NCBI RefSeq assembly: GCF_023703795.1
Contig: NZ_CP098518.1
Location: forward strand, 806,001 to 870,000
DNA length: 64,000 bases
Direction of reading: 5' to 3'
From: Haloplanus sp. HW8-1
GTDB taxonomy: Archaea > Halobacteriota > Halobacteria > Halobacteriales > Haloferacaceae
Positions 1 through 8,484 of this stretch are shown here, one piece after another (position 1 is the first letter of the stretch; each line of letters opens with the position of its first letter). The translations under genes were made by a program, and so were the position numbers. The notes beneath the pieces were generated by a model, which ran no database searches, was not told the DNA's origin, and saw only the letters and a list, made by a program, of their open reading frames with translations.

Positions 1-401
1 TCGCAACTGCGCCGGCGGGTCCATCGGGCCGTTTCTCGATGGCGGTGACCGCGGGGTCGGCAGGGGGGCCGAACGACTGGAGGTCCTGCCGGTGTGGGTC
101 CCGCCGCCGCCGGAGTGCTGGCGACAGAGCGGCGGCGCCCAAACATCACCGTTGAAAATCGGACGCGCAATTTTTTATGTCGGCTCGCGGTAGCGGCAGG
201 TGCGACGACCGGTTGCAACGGCGGCTCCCACCGCCGGCGACGAGTTCGCCGCACCGCGCGAACGCGTACGTACACGACATCCGAACCGCTCCCTATGTGT
301 GTTGTGGTTTACATATTCACACCTGCGGCTCCACTATTTATTTCTATCAACATATCCGTAATACAAACGGGTTTTACCGAGCCGATCGACGACTCAATCG
401 C
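1..401. other. Left-edge region before the phoX-like gene, no assigned gene
   Basis: About 400 bases without a gene I can assign. The first ~120 bases are GC-rich and open in more than one frame on both strands, so they may hold the end of a gene that lies outside the window. Bases 160-180 and 300-365 are A/T-rich; 333-347 (a stretch around TATTTATTT) is the best TATA-like candidate for the downstream gene and would give a leader of roughly 35-40 bases. Confidence 0.4.
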
Positions 402-3086
402 ATGGTCGATTTGACTCGACGAACCCTGATGGCGACGTCTACAGCCGCCGCTCTCGGTGCCAGCGTGGTGGGCTCCGGTGTGGCGAGTGCGGACGTCGAG
501 GAATCGGACACGCCCGGCGCGCCGAGTGTCAAGGGCGAACTCAAGCGGTTCTCGACGACGGCGTTCGGGGCCGAAGTGACCGGGCCGTTCGTCTTCGAGG
601 ACGGCTCGCTCCTGTACAGTCTCCAGCATCCCAACGGGACGAATCCGGGGAAGTTCGGCCGCGCGGCGGTCGGCTACTTCGGCGGCTTCACCTTCGAGTT
701 CGACGGCAACAACGACGACTTCCCGGAAGTCGGTATCCCCGACACGGAAGAGAAACAGCGGCAGGTGCGATCCGAAGCCGGCGATTACGAGATTCTGATC
801 CAGGGTCGCGAGCCGATCCAGGGTGGCTCCGAGCGTCTCGGCGTCCCGCAGACGCCGGATGGGGATGGTCTCACGGAGTTCGCGGGATCGTCCGGCGGCT
901 ACGGTGGAAATCCGGACTGCAACCAGTTCGTCTCGACGGACGAGGACGGGACCGAGGGCTTCCTGTTCACCAACTGGGAGAACTACCCCGGCTGCATCTC
1001 GCGGGTTCCGATCAGCCAGGACGAGAACGGCGAGTGGAGCGCCGACGTCGACTCCGACATGACGCTCAACCTGCCGAACACGGAGGCCTTTCGCGACATC
1101 GGGGGCACATGGGTCAACTGTTACGGTGACCTCAGCCCGTGGGAGACGATGATCTCCGCCGAGGAGAACTACAGTCATCCGCGTGTCTCCTATACGTACA
1201 CGGTAAGCGACATCGTGGAGTCGGGTACCGGCGTCGGCAAGATCGGCGGCTGTCAGTTCTGGAACCGGCCGAACCCGACGGGGATCGGCCCCGCGATCGA
1301 GGAGTACGCCGCGAACGGCGATATCGAGGAGGCCTTCACCGCGCAGGGCTACTGGTCCCAGGGCGGCATCGAGAAGGGGGCCTACTACCTCGGTGCGGAA
1401 CCGGTCGACCAGACCGACGACGGCGGCAACGACCTGACGCCGATCGGCGACGGCTACCCGAATCCGTACCGCTACGGCTACTTCGTGGACATTCGGGATC
1501 CGGCCGCTGACGAGCCGAGCCCGATCAAGTACTGGGTGATGGGTCGGGCCGCCTGGGAGGCGCCCGACATCCAGGGCGACCGCAAGACGGTCTACGGCTG
1601 CTCGGACGGCGACAGCAAGGGCATCTACAAGTTCGTCGCCGACGAGCCGATCGACAGCTACGCGAATACGGACGACATCGCGGGGACGCTCTACGCCCCG
1701 AAGATCACGAACGACGCCGCCAGCGTCGCCGACTCCGGGACCCGGAACTCGCCGGCCCAGACGCCGCTCGAGATCGAGTGGATCGAGATGGGTCACGCCA
1801 CGAACGGCGAGGTCGCGTCCTGGATCGCCGACTACGACGACGTCACGCAGATCGACTACATCACGGCCCACACCGACTACACCGAGGACGACCTCGGCAC
1901 GAACGTCGCGTACAGCGACGCCGTCAAGGAGGCCGACCTCACCGTCCTCAAGAGCGCCAGCGGCAACCAGAACTACATCACGAACGAGGAAATCGTCCGC
2001 TGGGGCGAGCAGTACGAGGCCAACGGTCCCGACGGCGTCGACGAGGAGCTCCGCCGCGTCCCTTTCCTGGAAACCCGCGCGGCCGCGAAGGAACTCGGTG
2101 CCTCCATCGAGTTCAACAAGGCCGAGGGCGTCGACAGCGTCGACGACTCCCAGCCCGGCGACTTCGTCTACTTCGGTATCTCCGCGTTCGAGGACCAGCT
2201 CGCCGACGACGAGGGTGACATCCAGATGGACCGCGTCAGCGGTGGGATCGTCTACCGCGCCGAACTCGACCCGAACTACGACGTCTCGCGGCTCGAACCG
2301 GTCATCGTCGGTCCCGACTTCACCGACGGACCGCAGGACGCCGACGACGCGCTCCGCAACATCGACAACGTCTACACGATGCGCGACGGTCGTGTCCTGT
2401 GCTGTGAGGACGGCTTCGGCGGCCCGGCACGCTCCTACCCCAACGACGGCCTCTACGTCTTCCAGCCGAACGTCCTGGTGGACGTGCAGTCGATTGCCGT
2501 CGGCTACGGGAAGACCGGCGAGGCGGTCCTCGAAGCGTCGTCCCTTCCCGCCGGCTTCTCCGGTGTGGAAGTCACCGTCTCCGTCTCGAACCCCGACGTC
2601 GCCAGCATCACCGGCGTCGAGTTCCCCGATGCGCTCGGCCTCACCGAGAGCTCGATCAGCAAGGACGGGTCCACCGTGACCATCCGGGTCGCGGACACGG
2701 ATCGGAACGTCGAGGCCGGCGGCCGCGACGTTCCGCTCGCCACCCTCACGGTGCGTGGCGACAGCACCGGGACGACCGACCTGGGGGTCGAGATCGGCCA
2801 GATGGACGACGAGGAGGGTAACGCCATCGGCGCCGAGGCCCGTTCGGGCGTCCTGGTCACCGGCCCGCCGACGGTCACGGGCGGGGCGGCGCCCACCGAC
2901 CCCGACGGCGACGGCCTCTACGAGGACCTCAACGGTAACGGCCGCCTCGACTACGAGGACATCGAGATCCTGTTCAGCAACTTCGACGCCGACAGCGTCA
3001 CCATGAACGCCTCGGCGTACGACTTCAACGAGAACGGTCAACTCGACTTCGACGACGTCGTCGACCTCTACGAGGAGGTCAACTGA
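402..3086 (+). CDS. Tat-exported PhoX-like (DUF839) phosphatase with C-terminal cohesin-like and dockerin domains
   Basis: 894 residues. The ATG at 402 is chosen because it gives a twin-arginine signal (LTRRTLMATS) followed by an alanine-rich hydrophobic stretch; longer in-frame starts precede no signal. The body (about residues 45-690) resembles the PhoX/DUF839 family, secreted calcium-dependent phosphatases of the beta-propeller type, with conserved-looking stretches such as SPWETMISAEENY and YGCSDGDSKGIYKFV. Residues about 691-822 form an all-beta module like cohesin. The tail carries two calcium loops typical of type I dockerin: DLNGNGRLDYED (842-853) and DFNENGQLDFDD (874-885). Likely role: hydrolysis of organic phosphate outside the cell. 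The next gene encodes a surface protein with a related cohesin-like module. Family assignment is from recognition, not a search; exact substrate unknown. Confidence 0.85.
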   Translation: MVDLTRRTLMATSTAAALGASVVGSGVASADVEESDTPGAPSVKGELKRFSTTAFGAEVTGPFVFEDGSLLYSLQHPNGTNPGKFGRAAVGYFGGFTFEFDGNNDDFPEVGIPDTEEKQRQVRSEAGDYEILIQGREPIQGGSERLGVPQTPDGDGLTEFAGSSGGYGGNPDCNQFVSTDEDGTEGFLFTNWENYPGCISRVPISQDENGEWSADVDSDMTLNLPNTEAFRDIGGTWVNCYGDLSPWETMISAEENYSHPRVSYTYTVSDIVESGTGVGKIGGCQFWNRPNPTGIGPAIEEYAANGDIEEAFTAQGYWSQGGIEKGAYYLGAEPVDQTDDGGNDLTPIGDGYPNPYRYGYFVDIRDPAADEPSPIKYWVMGRAAWEAPDIQGDRKTVYGCSDGDSKGIYKFVADEPIDSYANTDDIAGTLYAPKITNDAASVADSGTRNSPAQTPLEIEWIEMGHATNGEVASWIADYDDVTQIDYITAHTDYTEDDLGTNVAYSDAVKEADLTVLKSASGNQNYITNEEIVRWGEQYEANGPDGVDEELRRVPFLETRAAAKELGASIEFNKAEGVDSVDDSQPGDFVYFGISAFEDQLADDEGDIQMDRVSGGIVYRAELDPNYDVSRLEPVIVGPDFTDGPQDADDALRNIDNVYTMRDGRVLCCEDGFGGPARSYPNDGLYVFQPNVLVDVQSIAVGYGKTGEAVLEASSLPAGFSGVEVTVSVSNPDVASITGVEFPDALGLTESSISKDGSTVTIRVADTDRNVEAGGRDVPLATLTVRGDSTGTTDLGVEIGQMDDEEGNAIGAEARSGVLVTGPPTVTGGAAPTDPDGDGLYEDLNGNGRLDYEDIEILFSNFDADSVTMNASAYDFNENGQLDFDDVVDLYEEVN

Positions 3087-3226
3087 TCGTGCCGGCCGTC
3101 GTCGGTTCCGCGCCGAGCGCTCCCGGCACGGCGGTGGCGTCGGGCGACGGCCACCCGAGAACGAGGTGTCTCGCCGCCCGGTCCGCCGACCGGCCCCGAT
3201 AGACCCTCATTCCCTATTCCCAGACA

Positions 3227-3964
3227 ATGATTCGACTGAGACCTTCGATTCCGACACCTGTCGACTCCCGCCGTCGCGGCGCGGCCGTCGTGGTCGCGCT
3301 GGCGGCGCTCGCCCTCCTCGGGGCGGCGGCAGGTGCAGCCACGGCACAGAGCGATCGACCGACCGTCGTCGTGACCGACGGCTCGACGACCGCGGACGGG
3401 ACCACGACCGTCGGCGTCGTCCTCACGAGCGCCCCGGACGGCCTGGCGGGCTACTACCTCGAACTCACCGTCCAGAACCCCGAGGTCGTGAGCATTCGGT
3501 CCGCTAGCTACCCCGCCCGGTTCGGGCTGACGAGCGACCCCGAAATCGGGGCGGACGGAACGACACTCACGCTCGAGGCCGCGGACGTGGAGGGCGCGGT
3601 CGAACCCGGTGCCACCGACGTGACCTTGGCGACGGTGACCGTCGCCGGCGCGTCGCCGGGCGAGGTCGAACTCACCCTCGATCCCCGGCAGTTCGACGCG
3701 GACGACGGGAGCGCCGTCGATCCGGCCACTCAGTCCGGAACCGTGACGGTCGGAGGTGGCGGCGCCACCCCGTCGACCGCCGCAGCCGGATCGACCGGCA
3801 CGGACGTCGGTGGCGGCGACGGTACCGCCGGGGACGCCGACGGCGACCGTCGCGGGACCGACCCGCCCGCACGATCGACCTCGGGGGCAGGCCCCCTCTC
3901 GCCGGCGCTGGTGTTCGTCGCGATGGGGACTGTCGCGATCATCGGCCTCCGGCGACGGAGGTAG
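3227..3964 (+). CDS. Secreted cell-surface protein with cohesin-like domain and C-terminal membrane anchor
   Basis: 245 residues. Residues 1-41 look like a Sec signal (RRR then a long Ala/Leu/Val stretch, ending near ATAQ). Residues about 44-165 form a cohesin-like beta module that lines up with the module in the preceding phosphatase: NPEVVSI, ARFGLTS, DGTTLTL and TLATVTV here match NPDVASI, DALGLTE, DGSTVTI and TLATLTV there. Residues 165-215 are a Gly/Thr/Asp-rich linker. Residues about 222-245 are a hydrophobic helix ending in RRRR, the layout of an archaeal C-terminal surface anchor; the motif is not a clean PGF-CTERM. It sits 140 bases after the phosphatase gene on the same strand. Likely role: scaffold or anchor on the cell surface, possibly binding the neighbour's dockerin (inference). 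Confidence 0.75.
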   Translation: MIRLRPSIPTPVDSRRRGAAVVVALAALALLGAAAGAATAQSDRPTVVVTDGSTTADGTTTVGVVLTSAPDGLAGYYLELTVQNPEVVSIRSASYPARFGLTSDPEIGADGTTLTLEAADVEGAVEPGATDVTLATVTVAGASPGEVELTLDPRQFDADDGSAVDPATQSGTVTVGGGGATPSTAAAGSTGTDVGGGDGTAGDADGDRRGTDPPARSTSGAGPLSPALVFVAMGTVAIIGLRRRR

Positions 3965-3999
3965 CTGTACCGGCGTTCGACCACCCTCTCGACGACCAC

Positions 4000-4416
4000 A
4001 TGCCACGACCGAATCCCACATCCGACGGCACTGAGACGATCCACCGCGAGTACGTCCTCGACGTTCGTATCGTCGAACGCACGACCCTCGACGGGACCAG
4101 ATACCGGTTCCAGGCCCCACACCACGACGGCGAGACGTTCGACGACCCCGAGACGGCCGAACTGTACGCCGACGTCTACTTCGACGTCAACGGGTTCGAC
4201 GAGGAGGACGTCGGCGACCGGGGCGTTCCGCCGGCGATCATCCAGGCCGGGCGGGACACCCTCACCGCGTACTTCCTCACGCAGACGTACGGCGACCTCA
4301 ACTGGGTCGCGTCGTACTACGGGATCAAACCGGAGCGGGCCGAACGGTACGTCAACCGCGTCGAGAAGCGGGCGAAAGGGATCCGCGCAGGGGTTACGGA
4401 GCGCGGTTCGGCCTGA
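4000..4416 (+). CDS. Conserved-looking hypothetical protein
   Basis: 138 residues, not recognised. The N-terminal half (residues 17-65) looks like a small beta domain (EYVLDVRIVE, YRFQAPHHDG). The C-terminal half is helical and basic, with NWVASYYGIKPERAERYV at about 104-121 resembling a helix-turn-helix (the pattern 'WVASYYGI..ERAERYV'). No signal or membrane segment. Codon use is typical of the window, which supports a real gene. It begins 35 bases after the cohesin-like gene and could be read with it. A DNA-binding role is only a guess. Confidence 0.7.
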   Translation: MPRPNPTSDGTETIHREYVLDVRIVERTTLDGTRYRFQAPHHDGETFDDPETAELYADVYFDVNGFDEEDVGDRGVPPAIIQAGRDTLTAYFLTQTYGDLNWVASYYGIKPERAERYVNRVEKRAKGIRAGVTERGSA

Positions 4417-4852
4417 CGCGACCGACACCCCATCCGTCATCACTGTCGATAGTTGCACCGCCGTCTCCTGGTCTGGAGTATCGAGAATGATAATTCAGGC
4501 CGTAACGTTATGTGATGTGAGGGCCGGTATTTCGGTGGGCACTCCGATCCGATGCCGGCCGACGTTTCGTCGGCCGGCGATCGAGACGACGCGGCTCCGG
4601 GGGGAACGCGTCGCCCGTCGGATCGGGTAGCCCTATCGCGTGTGACCCTCTCAGTACCGCTACCGAACGACGGCCCCGTTTCGTCGAGTGTCGACCGGAC
4701 GGGCGGACCGGGAGCTTCTCCAGCCGTCAGACCCACGTGTTGAGGGTGCCTCGACGAGCGACGACGTCGGTCCGGTGACGCCAGTCGAACGCCGCGTTGC
4801 CTCGATGATCGCGGGCGCCCGGCGTCGGGAGACAGGGGTTTGCCGTCCGCGA
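4417..4852. other. Intergenic region between convergent genes
   Basis: 436 bases between the hypothetical gene ending at 4416 and the gatA stop at 4853. It includes an A/T-richer patch at about 4485-4515 and a strong hairpin at 4554-4578. Short open frames occur on both strands but their codon use and composition are poor, so I call no gene. It probably holds the 3' ends of two convergent transcripts. Confidence 0.5.
4554..4578. repeat. Perfect 11-bp inverted repeat, 3-base loop
   Basis: GCCGGCCGACG pairs exactly with CGTCGGCCGGC across a TTT loop. It lies between converging transcripts and has no U-tract on either side, so it is not a standard oligo-T archaeal terminator, although it could shape 3' ends. 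It may also be chance in a GC-rich genome. Confidence 0.5.
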
Positions 4853-6124
4853 TCAGCCCTCGACAGCGCTTGCCGCCCGGATGATCGCTCGCTCGCCGAA
4901 CGCCGGGCCGATCAACTGGAGACCGACGGGGAGGCCGTCGGCCCGTCCCGCGGGCACGGAGATGGCGGGCAGGTTGGCGAGGTTCACGGGGACGGTGTTG
5001 GCGTCCGCCAGGTACATCCGGAGCGGATCGTCCAGGTTCTCGCCGAGTTCGAACGGGAGGACGGGCATCGTCGGCGATGCCAGCACGTCGGCCTCGGCGA
5101 GCGCCTCGTCGAAGTCCCGCTTCAGCCATGCGCGAGCGTCCTGGGCCTTCGCGTAGTACTTGTCGTGGTAGCCGGCCGAGAGGGCGTAGGTGCCGAGCAG
5201 CACCCGCCGTTTCACCTCGTCGCCGAACCCCTCCTCGCGAACCCGCGCGAAGGACTCGTTCCAGTTGCCCTCGACGTCCGCTCCGGGACCGTAGCGCACG
5301 CCGTCGAACCGCGCGAGGTTCGACGACGCCTCGGATATGGCGATGACGTAGTACGCCTGCACCGCGGTTTCGACCGACGGCAGGGCCACCTCGTGAGTTT
5401 CGGCACCCTGCGCTTCGAGGTCGGCGAGGGCGTCCTCGAACGTCTCGACGACGCGCTCGTCGGCGCCCTCGATCAGTTCCGTCGGGACGCCGATCGAGAG
5501 GCCGTCGACGTCGCCGTCGGCGGCGCTGGCGTAGTTCGCGTCGGCACCCGCCTCCCGCGTCGTCGCGTCGCGCTCGTCGGGGCCGGCGATCACTTCGAGC
5601 ACCTCGGCGGCCTCCTCGACGGTCGGCGCCAGCGGTCCGATCTGTTCCAGCGAGTTGGCGTAGGCGACGAGGCCGTATCGAGAGACCAATCCGTAGGTTG
5701 GCTTGATGCCGACGACGCCACAGAACGCCGCGGGACAGCGCACCGATCCGCCAGTGTCGCTGCCGAGAGCGGCGTCGGCCTCGCCGGCGGCGACGGCCGC
5801 GGCGCTGCCCCCGGACGACCCGCCGGGGACGCGGGACTCGTCGACCGGGTTCGTCGTCGGGCCGAAGGCCGACGTCTCGGTGGTCGTCCCCATCCCGAAC
5901 TCGTCCATGTTGGTCTTGCCGACGAGCGTCGCGCCCGCCCCCTTGAGCCGTTCGACCACCGTCGCGTCGTAGGGCGGGACGTAGTCGGCGAGCATCTCGG
6001 AGCCACAGGTGGTCCGGACGCCCTCGGTCGAGATGTTGTCCTTGACGGCGACGGTCCGATCCGCCAGCGGCCCGTCCGCGGCGCCGTCGATCGTCGTCTC
6101 GGTGATGAACGCGTCGCCGCTCAT
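4853..6124 (-). CDS. gatA: Asp-tRNA(Asn)/Glu-tRNA(Gln) amidotransferase subunit A
   Basis: 423 residues, slightly shorter than bacterial GatA (about 480). It shows the amidase-signature catalytic set: Lys in AVKDNIST near residue 28, cis-Ser in PGGSSGGSAAA near 109 and nucleophile Ser in SDTGGSVRCP near 127. The subunit releases ammonia from glutamine and passes it to the GatB partner, which converts misacylated Glu-tRNA(Gln) or Asp-tRNA(Asn) to the correct aminoacyl-tRNA in the cytoplasm. The start overlaps the gatC stop by four bases, so the two are translationally coupled. gatB is not in the window, a common situation in haloarchaea. Confidence 0.95.
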   Translation of the reverse strand: MSGDAFITETTIDGAADGPLADRTVAVKDNISTEGVRTTCGSEMLADYVPPYDATVVERLKGAGATLVGKTNMDEFGMGTTTETSAFGPTTNPVDESRVPGGSSGGSAAAVAAGEADAALGSDTGGSVRCPAAFCGVVGIKPTYGLVSRYGLVAYANSLEQIGPLAPTVEEAAEVLEVIAGPDERDATTREAGADANYASAADGDVDGLSIGVPTELIEGADERVVETFEDALADLEAQGAETHEVALPSVETAVQAYYVIAISEASSNLARFDGVRYGPGADVEGNWNESFARVREEGFGDEVKRRVLLGTYALSAGYHDKYYAKAQDARAWLKRDFDEALAEADVLASPTMPVLPFELGENLDDPLRMYLADANTVPVNLANLPAISVPAGRADGLPVGLQLIGPAFGERAIIRAASAVEG

Positions 6125-6399
6125 GAGACGTTCGGCCCCTTGAAGTAGCCGTCCTCCGACTCGGGGGCGTTCTGCAGCGCCTCCGTCTGGGTGAGTCCCT
6201 CGTGCACCTCGTCGTCCCGCATGACGTTCACCAGTTCCGCCTCGGCGTCCACTTCCGGGACGTCGTCGAGGGCGTCGAAGTAGGAGAGAACCTCGGAGAA
6301 CTGCACGGCGAACCGATCCACCTCGTCCTCTTTCAGGTCGATCCGGGCCAGGTCCGCGACGTGGCGGACTTCGTCGGGATCGACGGGCGTCTCACTCAT
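6121..6399 (-). CDS. gatC: Asp-tRNA(Asn)/Glu-tRNA(Gln) amidotransferase subunit C
   Basis: 92 residues, the normal GatC size. It shows the family pattern: an N-terminal helix (VRHVADLARIDLKEDEV), a central FSEVLSYFDALDDV segment and a C-terminal tail rich in D/E that includes LRxD-like VMRDDEV. GatC stabilises GatA and wraps the GatA-GatB interface. It is the first gene of gatC-gatA on the minus strand, with a 4-base overlap. The start at 6399 gives a family-length product; the leader is short, and no clear TATA box was identified. Confidence 0.93.
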   Translation of the reverse strand: MSETPVDPDEVRHVADLARIDLKEDEVDRFAVQFSEVLSYFDALDDVPEVDAEAELVNVMRDDEVHEGLTQTEALQNAPESEDGYFKGPNVS

Positions 6400-6503
6400 G
6401 TGTGAGGGGACTTTCGGGCCGGCACTAAGGGTTTCGGTCCACCAACGCCCCGCTCCGCGGTCGGTCTGCGACCGGTCCCGCGGGCCGGCGATGGCCAGTA
6501 GCG

Positions 6504-6511
6504 TTTATGTA
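6504..6511 (+). promoter_or_regulatory. TATA box of trpB
   Basis: TTTATGTA centred about 28 bases before the ATG at 6535, the spacing expected for a leaderless haloarchaeal transcript. Confidence 0.6.
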
Positions 6512-6534
6512 CCCTGGGCGAGCATCCGACCGCT

Positions 6535-7686
6535 ATGGTCGACGGTACCTTCGACGGCTACGGTGGCCGTCACGTTCCCGACGCGCTCGAGGAACCTCTC
6601 GAACATCTCGCGGCCGCCTACGACGAGGTGGCACCCACGGAGTCGTTCCAGTCTGACCTCCGGGACCGCCTGGAGACGTTCGCCGGACGCCCCACGCCCC
6701 TCTATCACGCCCGCAATCTCAGCGAGCGCTACGGCGCCGACATCTACCTCAAGCGGGAGGACCTGCTCCACGGCGGCGCCCACAAGATCAACAACACGCT
6801 CGGGCAGGCGCTCCTCGCGAAGCGGGCGGGCAAGGAGCGCCTCATCGCCGAGACCGGCGCGGGACAACACGGCACGGCGACGGCGATGGCGGGCGCCCTC
6901 CTCGATCTCGACACCGAGATCTACATGGGGAAAAAGGACGTCGAGCGCCAGAAGATGAACGTCTTCCGGATGCGGCTGATGGGCGCGACGGTCAACGAGG
7001 TGACCCGCGGTGGGGCCGGCCTCGCCGATGCCGTCGACGTCGCACTGGAGGACATGGCCGCGAACATCGAGGACACGCACTACCTCGTCGGCAGCGTCGT
7101 CGGCCCCGATCCGTTTCCCCGGATGGTCCGGGAGTTCCAGTCCGTCATCGGCGAGGAGGCGCGCCAGCAGATGCTCGACCGGACCGGCTCTCTCCCCGAC
7201 GCGGCCGTCGCCTGCGTCGGCGGCGGGTCGAACGCCATCGGCCTGTTCCACCCGCTTCGCGACGACGACGTCGCCTTCTACGGCGCCGAGGGCGGCGGCG
7301 AGGGCGAGGGCTCCGGCCGCCACGCCGCTCCCCTCGCCGAGGGCGAAGACGAGGTCATCCACGGCATGAAAACGCGCGTGATCGGCGACGACACCGAGGT
7401 TCACTCCGTGTCGGCGGGGCTGGACTACCCCGGTGTCGGCCCCGAACACGCCATGTTCCGCGCGATGGGCCGGGCCGAGTACACCGCCGTCACCGACGAC
7501 GAGGCACTCGGTGCCTTCCGGGAACTCGCCGAGACGGAGGGGATCATTCCCGCTCTCGAATCGAGTCACGGCGTGGCGCTGGCGATCCGACTCGCCGAGG
7601 AGAGCGACCACGACAGCATCCTCGTGAACCTCTCGGGCCGCGGCGACAAGGACATGGAGACGGCGGCGGAACACTTCGATCTGTAG
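6535..7686 (+). CDS. trpB: Tryptophan synthase beta chain
   Basis: 383 residues, usual TrpB length. PLP-dependent enzyme joining indole and serine to give tryptophan. The PLP lysine is in [11 protein letters not shown] (Lys84), the substrate loop reads [13 protein letters not shown], and the cofactor phosphate loop is GGGSNAIG. Sequence features such as the [10 protein letters not shown] segment are of the classical TrpB1 type that works with TrpA. No trpA, trpC or other trp gene is adjacent: the neighbours are divergent gatC and an A/T-rich gap. The partner alpha subunit must lie elsewhere, or this copy acts as an indole-salvage enzyme (inference). Confidence 0.95.
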   Translation: MVDGTFDGYGGRHVPDALEEPLEHLAAAYDEVAPTESFQSDLRDRLETFAGRPTPLYHARNLSERYGADIYLKREDLLHGGAHKINNTLGQALLAKRAGKERLIAETGAGQHGTATAMAGALLDLDTEIYMGKKDVERQKMNVFRMRLMGATVNEVTRGGAGLADAVDVALEDMAANIEDTHYLVGSVVGPDPFPRMVREFQSVIGEEARQQMLDRTGSLPDAAVACVGGGSNAIGLFHPLRDDDVAFYGAEGGGEGEGSGRHAAPLAEGEDEVIHGMKTRVIGDDTEVHSVSAGLDYPGVGPEHAMFRAMGRAEYTAVTDDEALGAFRELAETEGIIPALESSHGVALAIRLAEESDHDSILVNLSGRGDKDMETAAEHFDL

Positions 7687-8055
7687 ACGACCGAGGCGTA
7701 GCGACCGCACCGTTCCGGACCCCCACATCCAGTCCCGACTTCGGGGCACGTTCTCGATGGCGTCGTCCGCGGTATCTCGCCAGCCGGCCGTTCGAATAAA
7801 CTCCACCACAGTTTTTAGGCTGGCCAAAATCAGAGGCGTTGCGGGGTCACAGACTGGTCTCGTGATCGGACAATTTGTAATTGGTTTCATTTACTATACT
7901 CCATCTACCGATTTGGTCGAGGAAATCGTGTTAGACGAATCGAACCCCGTTTGAACGAGAGAATTGCGCATTTTGGAGACTCTTGAACGTGATATTTGGT
8001 TTCGAGAAAATAAAGGCAAGTGTTTATATCTGTCCCGTCCGGATACCTATCCGGA
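7687..8055. other. A/T-rich intergenic region
   Basis: 369 bases between trpB and the HbpS/GlcG-like gene. From about 7790 to 8040 the base composition drops well below the surrounding ~68% GC, with runs such as ACAATTTGTAATTGG and GAAAATAAAGG. A 65-codon open frame at 7757-7954 has codon use unlike the neighbours and is not called. The right end carries the promoter of the next gene. The rest may be old transferred DNA or a regulatory region. Confidence 0.6.
8023..8029 (+). promoter_or_regulatory. TATA box of the HbpS/GlcG-like operon
   Basis: TTTATAT centred 30 bases before the ATG at 8056. This supports that ATG over the in-frame ATG at 8020, which would start inside the promoter. Confidence 0.7.
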
Positions 8056-8481
8056 ATGGTTCAATCCATCACCCTTGACACGGCGAAAGAATTGATCGAC
8101 GCGGCCGAACGGAAGGCCGAGGAAATCGACAACCCGATGGTCATCACCGTCGCGAACAGCGAGGGGAACCTCGTCGCGCAGCATCGGATGGACGACGCAT
8201 GGCTCGCGTCCGTCTCCATCTCGCGGAACAAGGCCTATACATCGGCTGCGCTAGACATGCCTACGCACGAACTCGCCGAACCCTCCGAACCCGGCAACTC
8301 CCTGTACGGGCTCCAGACGACTGACGAGGGACGGATCGTCATTTTCGGTGGCGGCTACCCGCTGCTGGACGAGTCGGGGGACGTGGTCGGCGCGTTCGGC
8401 GTGTCCGGCGGCGCCGTCGAGCAGGACATGGAAGTCGCGCAAGCCGGCGTGAGCCGCTGGGAAGAAATCCGAGGTGGATGA
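8056..8481 (+). CDS. HbpS/GlcG-family (DUF336) heme-binding-like protein
   Basis: 141 residues, the whole of one HbpS-like domain. Recognisable pattern: helix LDTAKELIDAAERKAEE, strand VITVANSEGNLVAQHRMDDA, then ISRNKAYTSAALDMPT and the Gly-rich end IVIFGGGYPLL...GAFGVSGG. The family includes GlcG of glycolate operons, the heme/iron-binding HbpS and subunits encoded beside diol or aldehyde enzymes. Start chosen from the TATA box at -30. The stop lies 3 bases before the next gene, a zinc dehydrogenase, so the two form an operon; a role supporting that enzyme's cofactor or aldehyde metabolism is an inference. Confidence 0.85.
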   Translation: MVQSITLDTAKELIDAAERKAEEIDNPMVITVANSEGNLVAQHRMDDAWLASVSISRNKAYTSAALDMPTHELAEPSEPGNSLYGLQTTDEGRIVIFGGGYPLLDESGDVVGAFGVSGGAVEQDMEVAQAGVSRWEEIRGG

Positions 8482-8484
8482 TCA

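Noticed and set aside
1-146. Possible gene fragment at the left edge, including a minus-strand ATG at 146 with an A/T box about 27 bases upstream
   Set aside because: The minus-strand frame from that ATG has unlikely composition (Pro/Arg-rich) and poor codon use; other frames on both strands are equally open. Too short to decide.
309-3041. Long minus-strand open frame opposite the phosphatase gene
   Set aside because: It is the antisense shadow of a clear Tat-signal protein; its product is Val/Arg/Asp-rich without any motif, a common artefact in high-GC genomes.
7757-7954. 65-codon frame in the A/T-rich gap
   Set aside because: Codon use unlike the window, no recognised motif, no promoter at the right distance.
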